DNA of 64,000 nt from positions 1 through 64,000 of the forward strand of contig NZ_BONP01000005.1 in the NCBI RefSeq assembly GCF_016862775.1, in the 5' to 3' direction. Positions 43,683 through 56,453 of the stretch are shown in pieces. This DNA is from Cellulomonas phragmiteti. GTDB lineage: Bacteria > Actinomycetota > Actinomycetes > Actinomycetales > Cellulomonadaceae. The position numbers and the translations under genes were made by a program. How positions within the stretch are numbered: position 1 is the stretch's first letter; each line of letters opens with the position of its first letter. Under the pieces are notes generated by a model, which worked only from the letters and a program-made list of their open reading frames with translations, made no database searches and was not told the DNA's origin.

Positions 43683-45851
43683 GTGAACGCGAAGGCTCCC
43701 CTGGCCACGAACGTCGGCTGGTCAGACCTGGACCTGCGGGCGGTGGACACCACCCGCGTGCTCGCGGCGGACGCGGTCGAGAAGGTCGGCAACGGGCACC
43801 CCGGGACGGCGATCAGCCTCGCTCCCGCCGCCTACCTGCTGTACCAGACCGTCATGCGGCACGACCCGACCGACCCGCACTGGCTCGGCCGCGACCGGTT
43901 CGTGCTGTCGGCGGGGCACTCCAGCCTCACCCAGTACATCCAGCTGTACCTCGCAGGCTTCGGCCTCGAGCTCGAGGACATCGAGGCGCTGCGCACCTGG
44001 GGCTCCAAGACGCCCGGGCACCCCGAGTTCCGGCACACCGCCGGGGTGGAGATCACCACCGGCCCGCTCGGGCAGGGCCTGGCCTCGGCCGTCGGCTTCG
44101 CGATGGCGGCGCGGCGCGAGCGCGGCCTGCTCGACCCCGAGGCCGCGCCCGGCACCAGCCCGTTCGACCACCACGTCTACGTCATCGCCTCCGACGGCGA
44201 CCTGCAGGAGGGCGTGACGAGCGAGGCCTCCTCGATCGCCGGCACCCAGGAGCTCGGGAACCTCGTCGTGCTGTGGGACGACAACCACATCTCGATCGAG
44301 GGCGACACGCAGATCGCGTTCACCGAGGACGTCCTGGCGCGCTACGAGTCCTACGGCTGGCACGTGCAGTACGTCGACTGGACCGTCGGCGGTGAGTACC
44401 GCGAGGACGTCGACGCGCTGCACGCCGCGATCGAGGCCGCGAAGGCCGTCACCGACAAGCCCTCGTTCATCGGCCTGCGCACGCTCATCGCGTGGCCCAC
44501 GCCCGGCAAGACCGACGACCACTCGTCGCACGGCTCCAAGCTGGGCACGGACGCCATCCGGGGCCTCAAGGAGATCCTCGGCTTCGACCCCGAGCGGACC
44601 TTCGAGGTGGCGCCCGAGGTCATCGCCCACACACGGTCCCTCGCCGACCGCGCGGCCACCGCACGCGCCATCTGGCAGGAGTCGTTCGACGCGTGGGCCG
44701 CGGCGAACCCCGACCGCAAGGCGCTGCTCGACCGGCTGCGCACGGACACCCTGCCCGAGGGCTGGACGGACGCCCTGCCGACGTTCCCCGCAGGCAAGTC
44801 CGTCGCGACGCGCGCCGCGTCCGGCGAGGTCCTGTCCGCGCTGGCCCCGGTCCTGCCGGAGCTGTGGGGCGGGTCGGCGGACCTCGCCGGGTCGAACAAC
44901 ACGACGATGAAGGGTGAGCCGTCCTTCCTGCCGGCGCACCGCTCGTCGCACGAGTTCGCCGGCGACCAGTACGGCCGCACGCTGCACTTCGGCATCCGCG
45001 AGCACGCGATGGGCGCGATCCTGTCGGGCATCCGGCTGCACGGCCTGACCCGGCCCTACGGCGGCACGTTCTTCACGTTCTCGGACTACATGCGCGGCGC
45101 CGTGCGTCTCGCGGCGCTCATGGGCGTCAACGTCACGTACGTGTGGACCCACGACTCGATCGGCCTGGGCGAGGACGGCCCGACGCACCAGCCGATCGAG
45201 CACCTCACCGCCGTGCGGGCGATCCCGGGCCTGGCCGTCGTCCGGCCCGCCGACGCCAACGAGACCGCCGCGGCCTGGCGGGCCACGCTCGAGCGCACCG
45301 ACGGTCCCGTCGCGCTCGTGCTGACCCGGCAGAACGTCCCGACGTTCCCGCGCGGCGAGGAGGGCTTCGCCACCACCGAGGGCCTGGCCCGCGGCGCGTA
45401 CGTGCTGCTCGAGGCGACGGGCGGCACGCCGGACGTCGTGCTCATCGGCACCGGCTCGGAGGTCCAGCTCGCGGTCGAGGCGCGCACGACGCTCGAGGCC
45501 GCGGGGATCGCCACCCGGGTCGTGTCCGCCCCGTGCCTCGAGTGGTTCGCCGAGCAGGACGAGGAGTACCGCGAGTCGGTGCTGCCCTCGTCGGTGCGCG
45601 CTCGCGTGTCGGTCGAGGCCGGCATCGCGCTGTCGTGGCACAAGATCGTCGGTGACGCGGGTCGCTCGGTGTCGATCGAGCACTACGGCGCCTCGGCCGA
45701 CGCCGCGACGCTGTACCGGGAGTTCGGGATCACCGCCGAGGCCGTCGTGGCCGCGGCGCACGAGTCGGTCGCGGCGGCGCGTGGGGCGCACGACCCGTCC
45801 GGCACCCCCGGCACCCCGACGGAGTCGGGGACGGGCGACCTGCCCGCCTGA
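43683..45851 (+). CDS. tkt: transketolase
   Basis: The 722-residue thiamine-diphosphate enzyme moves two-carbon units between pentose-phosphate sugars. Motifs present are [54 protein letters not shown] (the GDG region of the ThDP site) and the [15 protein letters not shown] and [20 protein letters not shown] segments of the pyrimidine-binding half. Length is slightly above E. coli TktA owing to a Gly/Thr-rich C-terminal tail. GTG at 43683 is preceded by GAGG. It is the first gene of a pentose-phosphate operon. Confidence 0.97.
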   Translation: MNAKAPLATNVGWSDLDLRAVDTTRVLAADAVEKVGNGHPGTAISLAPAAYLLYQTVMRHDPTDPHWLGRDRFVLSAGHSSLTQYIQLYLAGFGLELEDIEALRTWGSKTPGHPEFRHTAGVEITTGPLGQGLASAVGFAMAARRERGLLDPEAAPGTSPFDHHVYVIASDGDLQEGVTSEASSIAGTQELGNLVVLWDDNHISIEGDTQIAFTEDVLARYESYGWHVQYVDWTVGGEYREDVDALHAAIEAAKAVTDKPSFIGLRTLIAWPTPGKTDDHSSHGSKLGTDAIRGLKEILGFDPERTFEVAPEVIAHTRSLADRAATARAIWQESFDAWAAANPDRKALLDRLRTDTLPEGWTDALPTFPAGKSVATRAASGEVLSALAPVLPELWGGSADLAGSNNTTMKGEPSFLPAHRSSHEFAGDQYGRTLHFGIREHAMGAILSGIRLHGLTRPYGGTFFTFSDYMRGAVRLAALMGVNVTYVWTHDSIGLGEDGPTHQPIEHLTAVRAIPGLAVVRPADANETAAAWRATLERTDGPVALVLTRQNVPTFPRGEEGFATTEGLARGAYVLLEATGGTPDVVLIGTGSEVQLAVEARTTLEAAGIATRVVSAPCLEWFAEQDEEYRESVLPSSVRARVSVEAGIALSWHKIVGDAGRSVSIEHYGASADAATLYREFGITAEAVVAAAHESVAAARGAHDPSGTPGTPTESGTGDLPA

Positions 45852-45860
45852 CGCACGACC

Positions 45861-45893
45861 GTGGCGGGGCCGGCACGCCGCCGGCCCCGCCAC
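45861..45893 (+). terminator. intercistronic hairpin between tkt and tal
   Basis: A perfect 14-bp GC stem (45861-45874 with 45880-45893) and a 5-nt loop lie in the 82-base gap. It may attenuate transcription or protect the tkt 3' end. There is no T tract, so partial read-through into tal is expected. Confidence 0.6.
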
Positions 45894-45933
45894 GTGCAGG
45901 ACCGATCCACCTCGTGGACGAAGGGGAACGACC

Positions 45934-47067
45934 ATGACCTCCAGCACCACCCCCCTGCACGCGCTGCGGGACGCCGGCGTCGCCGTCTGGCTCGACGACC
46001 TGTCCCGGCAGCGGATCGCCTCCGGCGGGCTGGCCGACCTCGTCGCGCGCGGCGTGGTCGGCGTGACGACGAACCCGACGATCTTCGCCTCCGCGCTGGC
46101 GACCGGCGACGCCTACGACGAGCAGCTGCGCACGCTCGCGGCCGACGGCGTCGCCGTCGAGGAGGCCGTCACGCGCATCACGACGGACGACGTGCGCGAC
46201 GCGTGCGACGTCCTGCGGCCCGTGCACGAGGCGACCGGCGGCGTCGACGGCCGGGTGTCGATCGAGGTCGACCCGCGGCTCGCCCGCGACACCGCGGCCA
46301 CGATCGCGTCCGCACAGACGCTGTGGTCGCAGATCGGGCGGCCGAACCTGTACATCAAGATCCCGGCGACCGTCGAGGGCCTGCCGGCGATCACCGCCGC
46401 GCTGGCGCAGGGCATCAGCGTCAACGTCACGCTGATCTTCTCGCTGCAGCGCTACCGCGCGGTGCTCGACGCGTTCGTCGACGGCCTGGAGCAGGCGCAC
46501 GCCGCCGGGATCGACCTGGCCCCCATCGGCTCGGTCGCGTCCTTCTTCGTCTCGCGCGTCGACGCCGCGATCGACCCGCGGCTCGACGCCCTCGGCTCCG
46601 ACGAGGCGGCCGCGCTGCGCGGCACCGCGGCCATCGCGAACGCACGGCTCGCGTGGGGCGTGTACCAGGACGTGGTCGCCGGGGAGCGCTGGCAGGCCCT
46701 CGCCGCCGCCGGCGCACGCCCCCAGCGCCCGCTGTGGGCGTCCACGGGCGTGAAGGACCCGGCGTACCCCGACACGCGGTACGTCGACGACTTGGTCGTG
46801 GCCGGCACCGTCAACACGATGCCGGAGAAGACCCTCGACGCGGTCGCCGACCACGGCGACGTGCGCGGCGACACCGTCACCGGCACGCAGGACGCCTCGG
46901 CGGCGCTGCTGGACCGCATCGAGGCGCTCGGCATCTCGGTCGACGAGGTCACGGAGCAGCTCGAGGTCGAGGGCCTGCAGAAGTTCGAGGCGTCGTGGGC
47001 CGAGCTGCTCGGCACCGTCGAGGCGGGTCTCGCGCGCGTCGCCGGGCCCGCAGAGGCCGGCAGGTGA
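45934..47067 (+). CDS. tal: transaldolase
   Basis: The 377-residue enzyme transfers dihydroxyacetone units between sedoheptulose-7-phosphate and glyceraldehyde-3-phosphate. The Schiff-base lysine lies in [11 protein letters not shown]. The N terminus [19 protein letters not shown] and [10 protein letters not shown] are diagnostic of the actinobacterial and cyanobacterial long type. ATG 45934 follows AAGGGGA. Its stop overlaps the zwf GTG (GTGA), so zwf is translationally coupled. Confidence 0.96.
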   Translation: MTSSTTPLHALRDAGVAVWLDDLSRQRIASGGLADLVARGVVGVTTNPTIFASALATGDAYDEQLRTLAADGVAVEEAVTRITTDDVRDACDVLRPVHEATGGVDGRVSIEVDPRLARDTAATIASAQTLWSQIGRPNLYIKIPATVEGLPAITAALAQGISVNVTLIFSLQRYRAVLDAFVDGLEQAHAAGIDLAPIGSVASFFVSRVDAAIDPRLDALGSDEAAALRGTAAIANARLAWGVYQDVVAGERWQALAAAGARPQRPLWASTGVKDPAYPDTRYVDDLVVAGTVNTMPEKTLDAVADHGDVRGDTVTGTQDASAALLDRIEALGISVDEVTEQLEVEGLQKFEASWAELLGTVEAGLARVAGPAEAGR

Positions 47068-48605
47068 GCCCGGCGAAGGTCGGGCCGGACCACAACCCGC
47101 TGCGCGACGCCCGGGACCGCCGCCTCCCGCGGATCGCCGGACCCTGCGGCCTGGTCATCTTCGGCGTGACCGGCGACCTCGCGCGCAAGAAGCTCATGCC
47201 GGCGGTGTACGACCTCACCAACCGTGGGCTGCTGCCCCCCGGCTTCGCGCTCACCGGGTTCGCCCGCCGCGACTGGGAGACCCAGGACTTCGAGCAGGTC
47301 GTCCACGACTCCGTGAAGCAGTACGCCCGCACGCCCTTCCGCGAGGCCACCTGGCGCCAGCTGTCCGAGGGCATCCGGTTCGTCCAGGGCACGTTCGACG
47401 ACGCCGCCGCCTTCGACCAGCTGCGCACGACCGTCGAGGAGCTCGACGTCACTCGCGGGACCGGGGGGAACCACGCGTTCTACCTGTCGGTCCCGCCCTC
47501 GTCGTTCCCCGTGGTCTGCGAGCAGCTCGCGCGCTCCGGGCTCTCGCAGCCGCAGGAGGGCACCTGGCGACGCGTCGTCATCGAGAAGCCCTTCGGGCAC
47601 GACCTGGAGTCGGCCCGCGAGCTCAACGACATCGTGTCCCAGGTCTTCCGCCCCGACGACATCTTCCGCATCGACCACTACCTGGGCAAGGAGACGGTCC
47701 AGAACCTGCTGGCGCTGCGCTTCGCGAACCAGCTGTTCGAGCCGATCTGGAACGGCAACCACGTGGACCACGTGCAGATCACGATGGCCGAGGACATCGG
47801 GATCGGCGGGCGTGCGGGGTACTACGACGGCATCGGTGCCGCTCGCGACGTCATCCAGAACCACCTGCTGCAGCTGCTGGCCCTCACCGCGATGGAGGAG
47901 CCGGTCTCGTTCGACGCGGCCTCCCTGCGCGCCGAGAAGACCAAGGTGCTCTCCGCGCTGCGGCTGCCGCGCGACCTCGGTCGCCACACCGCCCGCGGGC
48001 AGTACACCGCCGGCTGGCAGGGCGGCGAGAAGGTCGTGGGCTACGCGGACGAGGAGGGCTTCAACCCCGAGTCCACCACCGAGACGTATGCCGCGATCCG
48101 CGTCGACATCGACACCCGCCGCTGGGCGGGCGTGCCGTTCTACCTGCGGACCGGCAAGCGGCTCGGCCGGCGCGTCACCGAGATCGCCGTGGTGTTCAAG
48201 AAGGCGCCGCACCTGCCGTTCGAGGCGACCGCGGCCACCGAGCTCGGCAAGAACGCCCTGGTCATCCGCGTGCAGCCCGACGAGGGCGTGACGCTGCGCT
48301 TCGGCGCCAAGGTGCCCGGCACCGCGATGGAGGTCCGCGACGTCACGATGGACTTCGGGTACGGGCACTCGTTCACGGAGTCCTCGCCCGAGGCGTACGA
48401 GCGCCTCATCCTCGACGTCCTGCTCGGCGACCCGCCGCTGTTCCCGCAGCACGAGGAGGTCGAGCTCTCCTGGAAGATCCTCGACCCGGTCACCGCGTAC
48501 TGGGCCTCCAAGGGCAAGCCCGACGAGTACCGCGCCGGGACCTGGGGCCCGGCGTCCGCCGACGAGATGATGGCCCGCGACGGACGCGCCTGGAGGCTGC
48601 CGTGA
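47064..48605 (+). CDS. zwf: glucose-6-phosphate 1-dehydrogenase
   Basis: The 513-residue enzyme oxidises glucose-6-phosphate to 6-phosphogluconolactone and makes NADPH. The coenzyme site [18 protein letters not shown] is near residue 36, and the substrate site [19 protein letters not shown] carries the catalytic His/Lys. Length and motifs are standard. GTG start at 47064 overlaps the tal stop, and its own stop overlaps the opcA start. In actinobacteria OpcA is a partner that modulates its activity. Confidence 0.97.
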   Translation: MSPAKVGPDHNPLRDARDRRLPRIAGPCGLVIFGVTGDLARKKLMPAVYDLTNRGLLPPGFALTGFARRDWETQDFEQVVHDSVKQYARTPFREATWRQLSEGIRFVQGTFDDAAAFDQLRTTVEELDVTRGTGGNHAFYLSVPPSSFPVVCEQLARSGLSQPQEGTWRRVVIEKPFGHDLESARELNDIVSQVFRPDDIFRIDHYLGKETVQNLLALRFANQLFEPIWNGNHVDHVQITMAEDIGIGGRAGYYDGIGAARDVIQNHLLQLLALTAMEEPVSFDAASLRAEKTKVLSALRLPRDLGRHTARGQYTAGWQGGEKVVGYADEEGFNPESTTETYAAIRVDIDTRRWAGVPFYLRTGKRLGRRVTEIAVVFKKAPHLPFEATAATELGKNALVIRVQPDEGVTLRFGAKVPGTAMEVRDVTMDFGYGHSFTESSPEAYERLILDVLLGDPPLFPQHEEVELSWKILDPVTAYWASKGKPDEYRAGTWGPASADEMMARDGRAWRLP

Positions 48606-49519
48606 TCATCGACATGCCGGACACCAGCACCCGGGACATCAACCGCCGGCTGCTCAAGGAGCGCGAGGAGGGCGGCGCGGTCGCGCTCGGACGCGTCCTG
48701 ACCCTCATCATCGACGCCGACGCCCACGACCCCGAGGACGCCATCGAGGCGGCGAACGCGGCCAGCCGCGAGCACCCGTGCCGGATCATCGTCATCACCG
48801 AGCGCACGGGCGACCAGGACTCCGCCCTGGACGCCCAGATCCGCCTCGGCGGCGACGCCGGCGCCAGCGAGGTCGTCGTGCTGCGGATCTCCGGAGGTGT
48901 CACCCGGCACGTCGACACGCTGGTCATGCCGTTGCTGCTGCCCGACGCCCCGATCGTCGTCTGGTGGCCGTACGACGTGCCGGCGAACCCCGCCGAGCAC
49001 CCGCTCGGACGCATGGCGCAGCGTCGCATCACCGACACGACGACCTGCTCGCGTCCCACCCGTGCGCTGCGCAACCTCGCCGGGGTCTACGCCGACGGCG
49101 ACACCGACCTGGCGTGGACGCGTGCGACGCTGTGGCGCGGCCTCATCGCCGCGACCCTCGACCAGCCGCCCTTCGAGCCGGTGCACCGTGCCGTCGTCAT
49201 CGGGGAGAGCACGCACCCCTCCGTCGACCTCATGGCCGCCTGGCTCGCCCAGTCGCTGCGGTGCCCCGTGGACATCGAGCGCGTCCCGGGCGCACCGGCG
49301 ATCACGCAGGTGCGGCTCGTGCGGACGTCGGGCGACATCGTCCTCGACCGGCCCGACGGCAAGACCGCGGCGCTCCGCCAGCCCGACCAGCCGGAGCACC
49401 GCATCTCCCTGCCGATCCGCCAGCTGCGCGAGTGCCTCGTGGAGGAGCTGCGCCGCCTGGACGCCGACGAGATCTACGGCGAGGTCCTGCAGAAGGGCCT
49501 GGCCCGCATCGACGCCTGA
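48602..49519 (+). CDS. opcA: OpcA, glucose-6-phosphate dehydrogenase assembly protein
   Basis: The 305-residue protein belongs to the OpcA family, which in actinobacteria and cyanobacteria is required for full glucose-6-phosphate dehydrogenase activity and likely acts as an allosteric partner. It begins [35 protein letters not shown], typical of the family, with the conserved VWWPYDVPANP core. GTG start overlaps the zwf stop by four bases. Confidence 0.95.
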   Translation: MIIDMPDTSTRDINRRLLKEREEGGAVALGRVLTLIIDADAHDPEDAIEAANAASREHPCRIIVITERTGDQDSALDAQIRLGGDAGASEVVVLRISGGVTRHVDTLVMPLLLPDAPIVVWWPYDVPANPAEHPLGRMAQRRITDTTTCSRPTRALRNLAGVYADGDTDLAWTRATLWRGLIAATLDQPPFEPVHRAVVIGESTHPSVDLMAAWLAQSLRCPVDIERVPGAPAITQVRLVRTSGDIVLDRPDGKTAALRQPDQPEHRISLPIRQLRECLVEELRRLDADEIYGEVLQKGLARIDA

Positions 49520-49594
49520 CCCCGGTCGGGGGCGCCGCCGGTGCGCCCGACCCCGCGACGACGGCCCGGCGGCGCCGGGCTCCGGAGGAGACGC

Positions 49595-51082
49595 ATGAGC
49601 CCCGCCCCGCCCGAGGTCCTCGTCCACCCCGACGCCGACGTGCTCGCCGCCGCGACGGCGGCACGCCTGCTGACGCGGATCGTCGACCTGCAGTCGCACC
49701 GGTCCCCCGTGCACGTCGTGCTCACCGGCGGCACCGTCGGCATCGCGGCCCTGCGGGCCGTCGCCGCGTCCCCTGTCCGGGACGCGGTGGACTGGTCGGG
49801 CGTGCACCTGTGGTGGGGCGACGAGCGCTTCCTGCCCGACGGGGACCCCGACCGCAACGAGACGCAGGCGCGCGACGCGCTGCTCACCGCGCTGGGACCT
49901 GCGCTCCCCCACCGCAACGTCCATCCCGTTCCCGGGCCGGGCGCCGACGTGCCCGACGGCGAGACCGCTGCCCGCCGGTACGCCGCCGAGCTGCGGGCGC
50001 ACGCGACCGGCGACGCCCTCGCGCCCCGGTTCGACGTGCTGCTGCTGGGCATGGGGCCGGACGGGCACGTCGCGTCGCTGTTCCCCGGCCGCCCGGCGCT
50101 GTTCGAGGCTCACGCTCTGGTGGTGGCCGAGCACGACTCCCCCAAGCCGCCGTCGGAGCGGGTGTCGCTGACGTTCCCGCTGGTGCAGTCGGCCCGCGAG
50201 GTGTGGGTCGTCGCCGCCGGGGCCGAGAAGGCCCCGGCCGTGGCGCGCGCGCTGGCGGGCGACGACGTCCGCGCGACCCCGGCCGCCGGGGCCCACGGGA
50301 CCGACCGCACCCTGTGGCTGCTCGACGTGGCGGCCGCCGCCGCGCTGCCGGGCACCGACACCGCGGCTCCGGGGTCCGCCGCGGCCGAGCCGGCGCCCGG
50401 GCGGCGACCGACGACGTCCGCGGCGGAGGCGACGTGGGCAGCGGTCGACGCGTACGTCGGGCCCCTCGTCGACGAGCCCGCACCCGCCGCGGACGTGCGG
50501 CGCGCGGCCGCCGCGGCCGGCCTGCCCGACATCGCGGTGAGCGCGGCTCAGGGACGGCTGCTCGACGTCCTCGCCCGCGCCGTCGGCGCGCGGCGCGTGC
50601 TGGAGATCGGCACCCTCGGCGGCTACAGCACGTGGTGGCTGGCGCAGGCGGTGCGCGGCGGCGGACGGGTCGTGACGCTCGAGATCGACGAGACGCACGC
50701 GCACACCGCCCGGCGCTCGCTCGCCGAGGCCGGGCTGGCGGACCGGGTGGACGTCGTGGTGGGGCCGGCGCTCGACTCCCTCGCCGCGCTGACCGCCGCC
50801 GGCACCGAGCCCTTCGACCTCGTCTTCGTCGACGCCGACAAGCAGCGGCTCGCCGACTACATGGACGGCGCCCTCGCGCTGTCCCGGCCCGGCACCCTCG
50901 TCGTGGTCGACAACGTCGTGCGGGCCGGGGGCGTCATCGACCCCGACCACCCGGACGACCGTGTCCAGGGCGTGCGCACGTTCCTCACCCGCGCCGCGCA
51001 GGAGGGCCGTGTCACCGGGACGGTCGTGCAGACCGTCGGCGAGAAGGGCTACGACGGGTTCGCGCTGCTCCTCGTGCACTGA
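49595..51082 (+). CDS. pgl: 6-phosphogluconolactonase fused to an O-methyltransferase
   Basis: One uninterrupted 495-residue frame encodes two enzymes. Residues 1-252 are 6-phosphogluconolactonase (VVLTGGTVGIA, LWWGDERFLPDGDPDRN, LLLGMGPDGHVASLFPG), which hydrolyses the product of Zwf. Residues 253-280 are a Pro/Ala/Thr linker. Residues 281-495 are a complete class I methyltransferase of the O-methyltransferase (CCoAOMT-like) family (VLEIGTLGGYSTWWLA, FDLVFVDADKQ, VVDNVVRAGGVIDP). No ATG, GTG or TTG lies in frame between the domains, so a separate downstream start is unlikely. ATG 49595 follows GGAGGAG. The fusion is unusual. Confidence 0.9.
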   Translation: MSPAPPEVLVHPDADVLAAATAARLLTRIVDLQSHRSPVHVVLTGGTVGIAALRAVAASPVRDAVDWSGVHLWWGDERFLPDGDPDRNETQARDALLTALGPALPHRNVHPVPGPGADVPDGETAARRYAAELRAHATGDALAPRFDVLLLGMGPDGHVASLFPGRPALFEAHALVVAEHDSPKPPSERVSLTFPLVQSAREVWVVAAGAEKAPAVARALAGDDVRATPAAGAHGTDRTLWLLDVAAAAALPGTDTAAPGSAAAEPAPGRRPTTSAAEATWAAVDAYVGPLVDEPAPAADVRRAAAAAGLPDIAVSAAQGRLLDVLARAVGARRVLEIGTLGGYSTWWLAQAVRGGGRVVTLEIDETHAHTARRSLAEAGLADRVDVVVGPALDSLAALTAAGTEPFDLVFVDADKQRLADYMDGALALSRPGTLVVVDNVVRAGGVIDPDHPDDRVQGVRTFLTRAAQEGRVTGTVVQTVGEKGYDGFALLLVH

Positions 51083-51149
51083 CGCGGACGCACCGCCTCG
51101 CGCACGCGCGGCCGGGCTGCCCCGGCACAGGTCGCGGACGCGGGAGGTC

Positions 51150-51497
51150 TCAGCGACCCCGTCGTGCCCGCAGCGCGGCGAGCGCCTCGTCGAGGATCGC
51201 GGCGCCGTCCTCCTCGCTGCGCCGCTCCTTCACGTACGCGAGGTGGGTCTTGTACGGCTCGTTCCGCACGGGCGCCGGCGGGGACTCGGGGTCCTGCCCG
51301 GCGGGGAAGCCGCAGCGCGGGCAGTCCCACGTGGCAGGTGCCTCCTCGGCGGCCTCCTCCGCGAAGCTGGGCCGCGTCTCGTGGCCGTTCGCGCACCAGT
51401 AGGAGATCCACACGCGCGGAGCCGCGTCGCCGCGTTCGGCCTCGCCCATCGGGCCGGCCCCCACGCGCGACCCCCTGATCGCACTCCCGCTCGCCAT
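51150..51497 (-). CDS. rbpA: RNA polymerase-binding protein RbpA
   Basis: The 115-residue actinobacterial protein binds sigma-A and the polymerase beta subunit and stabilises the open complex. It opens SAIRGSRVGAGPMGEAERG, the N-terminal tail and sigma-interacting basic linker of RbpA. A zinc ribbon follows (WCANGHETRPSF and WDCPRCG), then a C-terminal helix. Length matches the family. It is divergent in orientation from the pgl end (convergent) and next to secG. Confidence 0.96.
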   Translation of the reverse strand: MASGSAIRGSRVGAGPMGEAERGDAAPRVWISYWCANGHETRPSFAEEAAEEAPATWDCPRCGFPAGQDPESPPAPVRNEPYKTHLAYVKERRSEEDGAAILDEALAALRARRGR

Positions 51498-51509
51498 GGC
51501 CAGGTCCCC

Positions 51510-51755
51510 TTACTCCGAGAACTTCTCGATGAGGCCGAGCAGGACGATCATGACCGTCCACAGCAGGGCGACCGCGACCGTGATCCGGTTGAGGTTGCGC
51601 TCGGCGACCCCGGACGAGCCGGCGCCGGCCGTGATGCCACCGCCGAACATGTCCGACAGGCCGCCGCCCTTGCCCTTGTGCAGCAGCACCAGCGGGACGA
51701 GCAGCAGGCTCATGAGAACCAGCAGCACCTGGAGGGTGATACGAAGGCCAGTCAC
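51510..51755 (-). CDS. secG: preprotein translocase subunit SecG
   Basis: The 81-residue protein has two membrane helices (about 5-26 and 58-78) joined by a cytoplasmic loop with LLHKGKGGGLSDMFGGG, the conserved SecG signature. SecG assists SecYEG during export of unfolded proteins, including the cellulase and xyloglucanase seen here. GTG start at 51755. It sits just downstream of tpiA, the usual actinobacterial order (gap-pgk-tpi-secG). Confidence 0.95.
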   Translation of the reverse strand: MTGLRITLQVLLVLMSLLLVPLVLLHKGKGGGLSDMFGGGITAGAGSSGVAERNLNRITVAVALLWTVMIVLLGLIEKFSE

Positions 51756-51944
51756 GTCGGTGGGATTCCTCACTCGGGCGGTTCGGTGCAGCGGTGCGCC
51801 GGGCCACGATCGGCGGCGGAGCGTGTGGTGCCGGTGGTGCCAGGCGGTCGTCGTCGGCAGGGTGCGTCGACGTGGTGACCGCGGTACAGGGTAGGCGACG
51901 CGGGGCGGTGCGTTCCACCACCGCGCCACCCGTGGGACGACCGG

Positions 51945-51986
51945 CGCCGGGACCGGCCGGCCGCGGGGCGGCGGCCGATCCCGGCG
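51945..51986 (-). terminator. hairpin terminator after tpiA
   Basis: A 15-bp stem (51945-51959 with 51972-51986, one mismatch) and a 12-nt loop lie directly downstream of the tpiA stop, between tpiA and secG. Confidence 0.55.
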
Positions 51987-51992
51987 ACGGGC

Positions 51993-52787
51993 TCAGGCGA
52001 CGGTGTGCGCCTGGTACCGCGCGATCTTCGCGAACTCCTCGGGGTCGAGGCTCGCACCGCCGACGAGGGCGCCGTCCACGTCCGGCTTGGCCATGATCGA
52101 CGCGACGTTCGACGACTTCACCGAACCGCCGTACAGCACGCGCACGGCGTCGGCCGTCAGCTGGTCGTAGAGCTCGGCGATCCGCACGCGGATCGCCTCG
52201 CACAGCTCCTGGGCGTCCTCGGGCGTCGCCGTCTCACCGGTGCCGATGGCCCAGACGGGCTCATAGGCGACCACGAGGCCGGCGACCTGCGCCGCGCTGA
52301 GGCCCTCGAGCGCGCCGTCGAGCTGCGCGAGCGTGTGGGGCACGTGCTCGCCCGCCTTGCGCACCTCGAGCGGCTCGCCCACGCACAGGATCGGGACCAG
52401 CCCGGCGGACAGGGCCGACCTCACCTTGGCGTTGACGAGCGCGTCGTCCTCGTGGTGGAGCTGCCGGCGCTCGGAGTGGCCGACCGCGACGTACGTGACG
52501 CCCAGCTTCGCGAGGAACAGCGGGGAGATCTCCCCGGTGTAGGCCCCGGACTCGTGCGCCGAGACGTCCTGCGCGCCGTAGACGATCTCCAGCTTGTCCG
52601 CGTCCACGAGCGTCTGCACGCTGCGCAGGTCGGTGAACGGCGGCAGCACGGCGACCTCGACGGCCGCGTAGTCGTGCTTGGCGTCCTTGAGGGTCCACGC
52701 CAGCTTCTGCACAGTGTGGGTGGCCTGGTGGTGGTCCAGGTTCATCTTCCAGTTGCCCGCCATCAGCGGGGTACGGGTGCCTGCCAT
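51993..52787 (-). CDS. tpiA: triosephosphate isomerase
   Basis: The 264-residue TIM barrel interconverts dihydroxyacetone phosphate and glyceraldehyde-3-phosphate. The catalytic segments are GNWKMN (Lys), VGHSERR (His) and [13 protein letters not shown] (Glu), with the phosphate loop GGSVKSSN. All are intact. ATG at 52787 follows the pgk stop by three bases, so the two are co-transcribed. Confidence 0.97.
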   Translation of the reverse strand: MAGTRTPLMAGNWKMNLDHHQATHTVQKLAWTLKDAKHDYAAVEVAVLPPFTDLRSVQTLVDADKLEIVYGAQDVSAHESGAYTGEISPLFLAKLGVTYVAVGHSERRQLHHEDDALVNAKVRSALSAGLVPILCVGEPLEVRKAGEHVPHTLAQLDGALEGLSAAQVAGLVVAYEPVWAIGTGETATPEDAQELCEAIRVRIAELYDQLTADAVRVLYGGSVKSSNVASIMAKPDVDGALVGGASLDPEEFAKIARYQAHTVA

Positions 52788-52790
52788 GCG

Positions 52791-53990
52791 TCAGTCCTCC
52801 AGGACGGCGATGCCGGGGAGGGTCTTGCCCTCGAGGAACTCCAGGGACGCGCCGCCGCCCGTGGAGATGTGGCCGAAGCCGGCCTCGTCGAAGCCGAGCG
52901 TGCGCACGGCAGCCGCCGAGTCGCCGCCGCCGACGATCGTGAACCCGCCGCGGGTGCCCGCGTCGACCAGTGCCTGCGCGACGGCACGGGTGCCGTTCGC
53001 GAACGCCTCGAACTCGAACACGCCGGCCGGGCCGTTCCACACCACGGTCTTGGCGTCGACGATCTTCGAGGCGAACAGCTCGGCGCTGCGCGGGCCGATG
53101 TCCAGGCCCATCTCGTCGGCCGGGATCGCGTCGATCCCGACGACCGTGGCGGGTGCGTCGGCCGCGAACTGCGGCGCGACGACGACGTCGACGGGCAGGA
53201 CGATCTCGACGCCCTTCTCCTGCGCGAGGGCGAGGTAGCCCTTGACCGTCTCGATCTGGTCCTGCTCGAGCAGGCTCTTGCCGACCGCGTGGCCCTGCGC
53301 CGCGAGGAACGTGAACAGCATGCCGCCGCCGATGAGCAGCCGGTCCGCCTTGCTGAGCAGATTCTCGATGACGCCCAGCTTGTCGGAGACCTTGGACCCG
53401 CCCAGGACCACGACGTAGGGGCGCGCAGGGTCGTCCGTCGCCTTGCGCAGCGACTCGACCTCCTTGAGCACGAGCTGGCCCACGGCGTGCGGCACGCGCT
53501 GCGCGACGTCGTACACCGACGCCTGCTTGCGGTGCACCACGCCGAAGCCGTCGGACACGTAGGCGTCGACCAGGGCCGCGAGCTCGTCGGCGAGGGCACC
53601 GCGCTCGGCCTCGTCCTTGGACGTCTCCCGCGCGTCGAACCGGACGTTCTCCAGGAGGGCGATCTGCCCGTCCTCGAGAGCGGCCACGGTCGCCTTGGCC
53701 GAGTCGCCGACGAGGTCGTCGGCCAGCGCGACGTCCTGGCCCAGCAGCTCGCCGAGGCGGGCCGCGACCGGGGCGAGGGAGTACTTCGCCTCCGGCGCAC
53801 CCTTCGGGCGGCCGAGGTGGGCGACCACGACGACGCGCGCACCCCGGGCCAGCAGCGCCTGGAGCGTCGGCAGCGCGGCACGGATCCGGCCGTCGTCGGT
53901 GATGGTGGTGCCGTCGAGCGGCACGTTGAAGTCGGATCGGACGAGGACGCGCTTGCCGCGCAGGTCGCCGAGGTCGTCGATGGTCTTCAT
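52791..53990 (-). CDS. pgk: phosphoglycerate kinase
   Basis: The 399-residue monomeric kinase makes ATP from 1,3-bisphosphoglycerate. The N-terminal [10 protein letters not shown] and HLGRPKG motifs and the C-terminal nucleotide loop GGGDSAAAV are present. Length is standard. ATG at 53990 with GGAGA a few bases upstream. It follows gap after a terminator-like hairpin and precedes tpiA by three bases. Confidence 0.97.
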   Translation of the reverse strand: MKTIDDLGDLRGKRVLVRSDFNVPLDGTTITDDGRIRAALPTLQALLARGARVVVVAHLGRPKGAPEAKYSLAPVAARLGELLGQDVALADDLVGDSAKATVAALEDGQIALLENVRFDARETSKDEAERGALADELAALVDAYVSDGFGVVHRKQASVYDVAQRVPHAVGQLVLKEVESLRKATDDPARPYVVVLGGSKVSDKLGVIENLLSKADRLLIGGGMLFTFLAAQGHAVGKSLLEQDQIETVKGYLALAQEKGVEIVLPVDVVVAPQFAADAPATVVGIDAIPADEMGLDIGPRSAELFASKIVDAKTVVWNGPAGVFEFEAFANGTRAVAQALVDAGTRGGFTIVGGGDSAAAVRTLGFDEAGFGHISTGGGASLEFLEGKTLPGIAVLED

Positions 53991-54094
53991 GGTCTCCTAC
54001 CAGGCTGCCGCCGGCCGCGGGCCGACGTGCGGGGGTCCCTCCCCGGCGCGCCGCCGGGGCCGTGCGGGTGGGGCGTCACGCCCCTGACATGCCG

Positions 54095-54138
54095 GCGTCC
54101 GCGTGCGCCGGGCCGACGGCCTCGGCGCACGCGGACGC
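54095..54138 (-). terminator. hairpin between gap and pgk
   Basis: A perfect 16-bp stem (54095-54110 with 54123-54138) with a 12-nt loop begins 20 bases after the gap stop. It probably ends or reduces transcription into pgk-tpiA. Confidence 0.65.
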
Positions 54139-54157
54139 ATGGGTGGACGGCTCGACG

Positions 54158-56402
<2,245 letters not shown>

Positions 56403-56453
56403 GGCGTCATCCTGCCACTGCCACCCGGGTGGTCGTGACCGTCCTGTGACCCG

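Noticed and set aside
43722..45950. Long open frame antisense to transketolase
   Set aside because: It is the mirror of tkt in a GC-rich genome, with low-complexity Arg/Val/Gly-rich translation and no motif.
50435..51082. O-methyltransferase as a separate gene
   Set aside because: No ATG, GTG or TTG lies in frame between the lactonase and methyltransferase domains, and the first in-frame GTG lies inside the conserved fold, so the fused reading is preferred.
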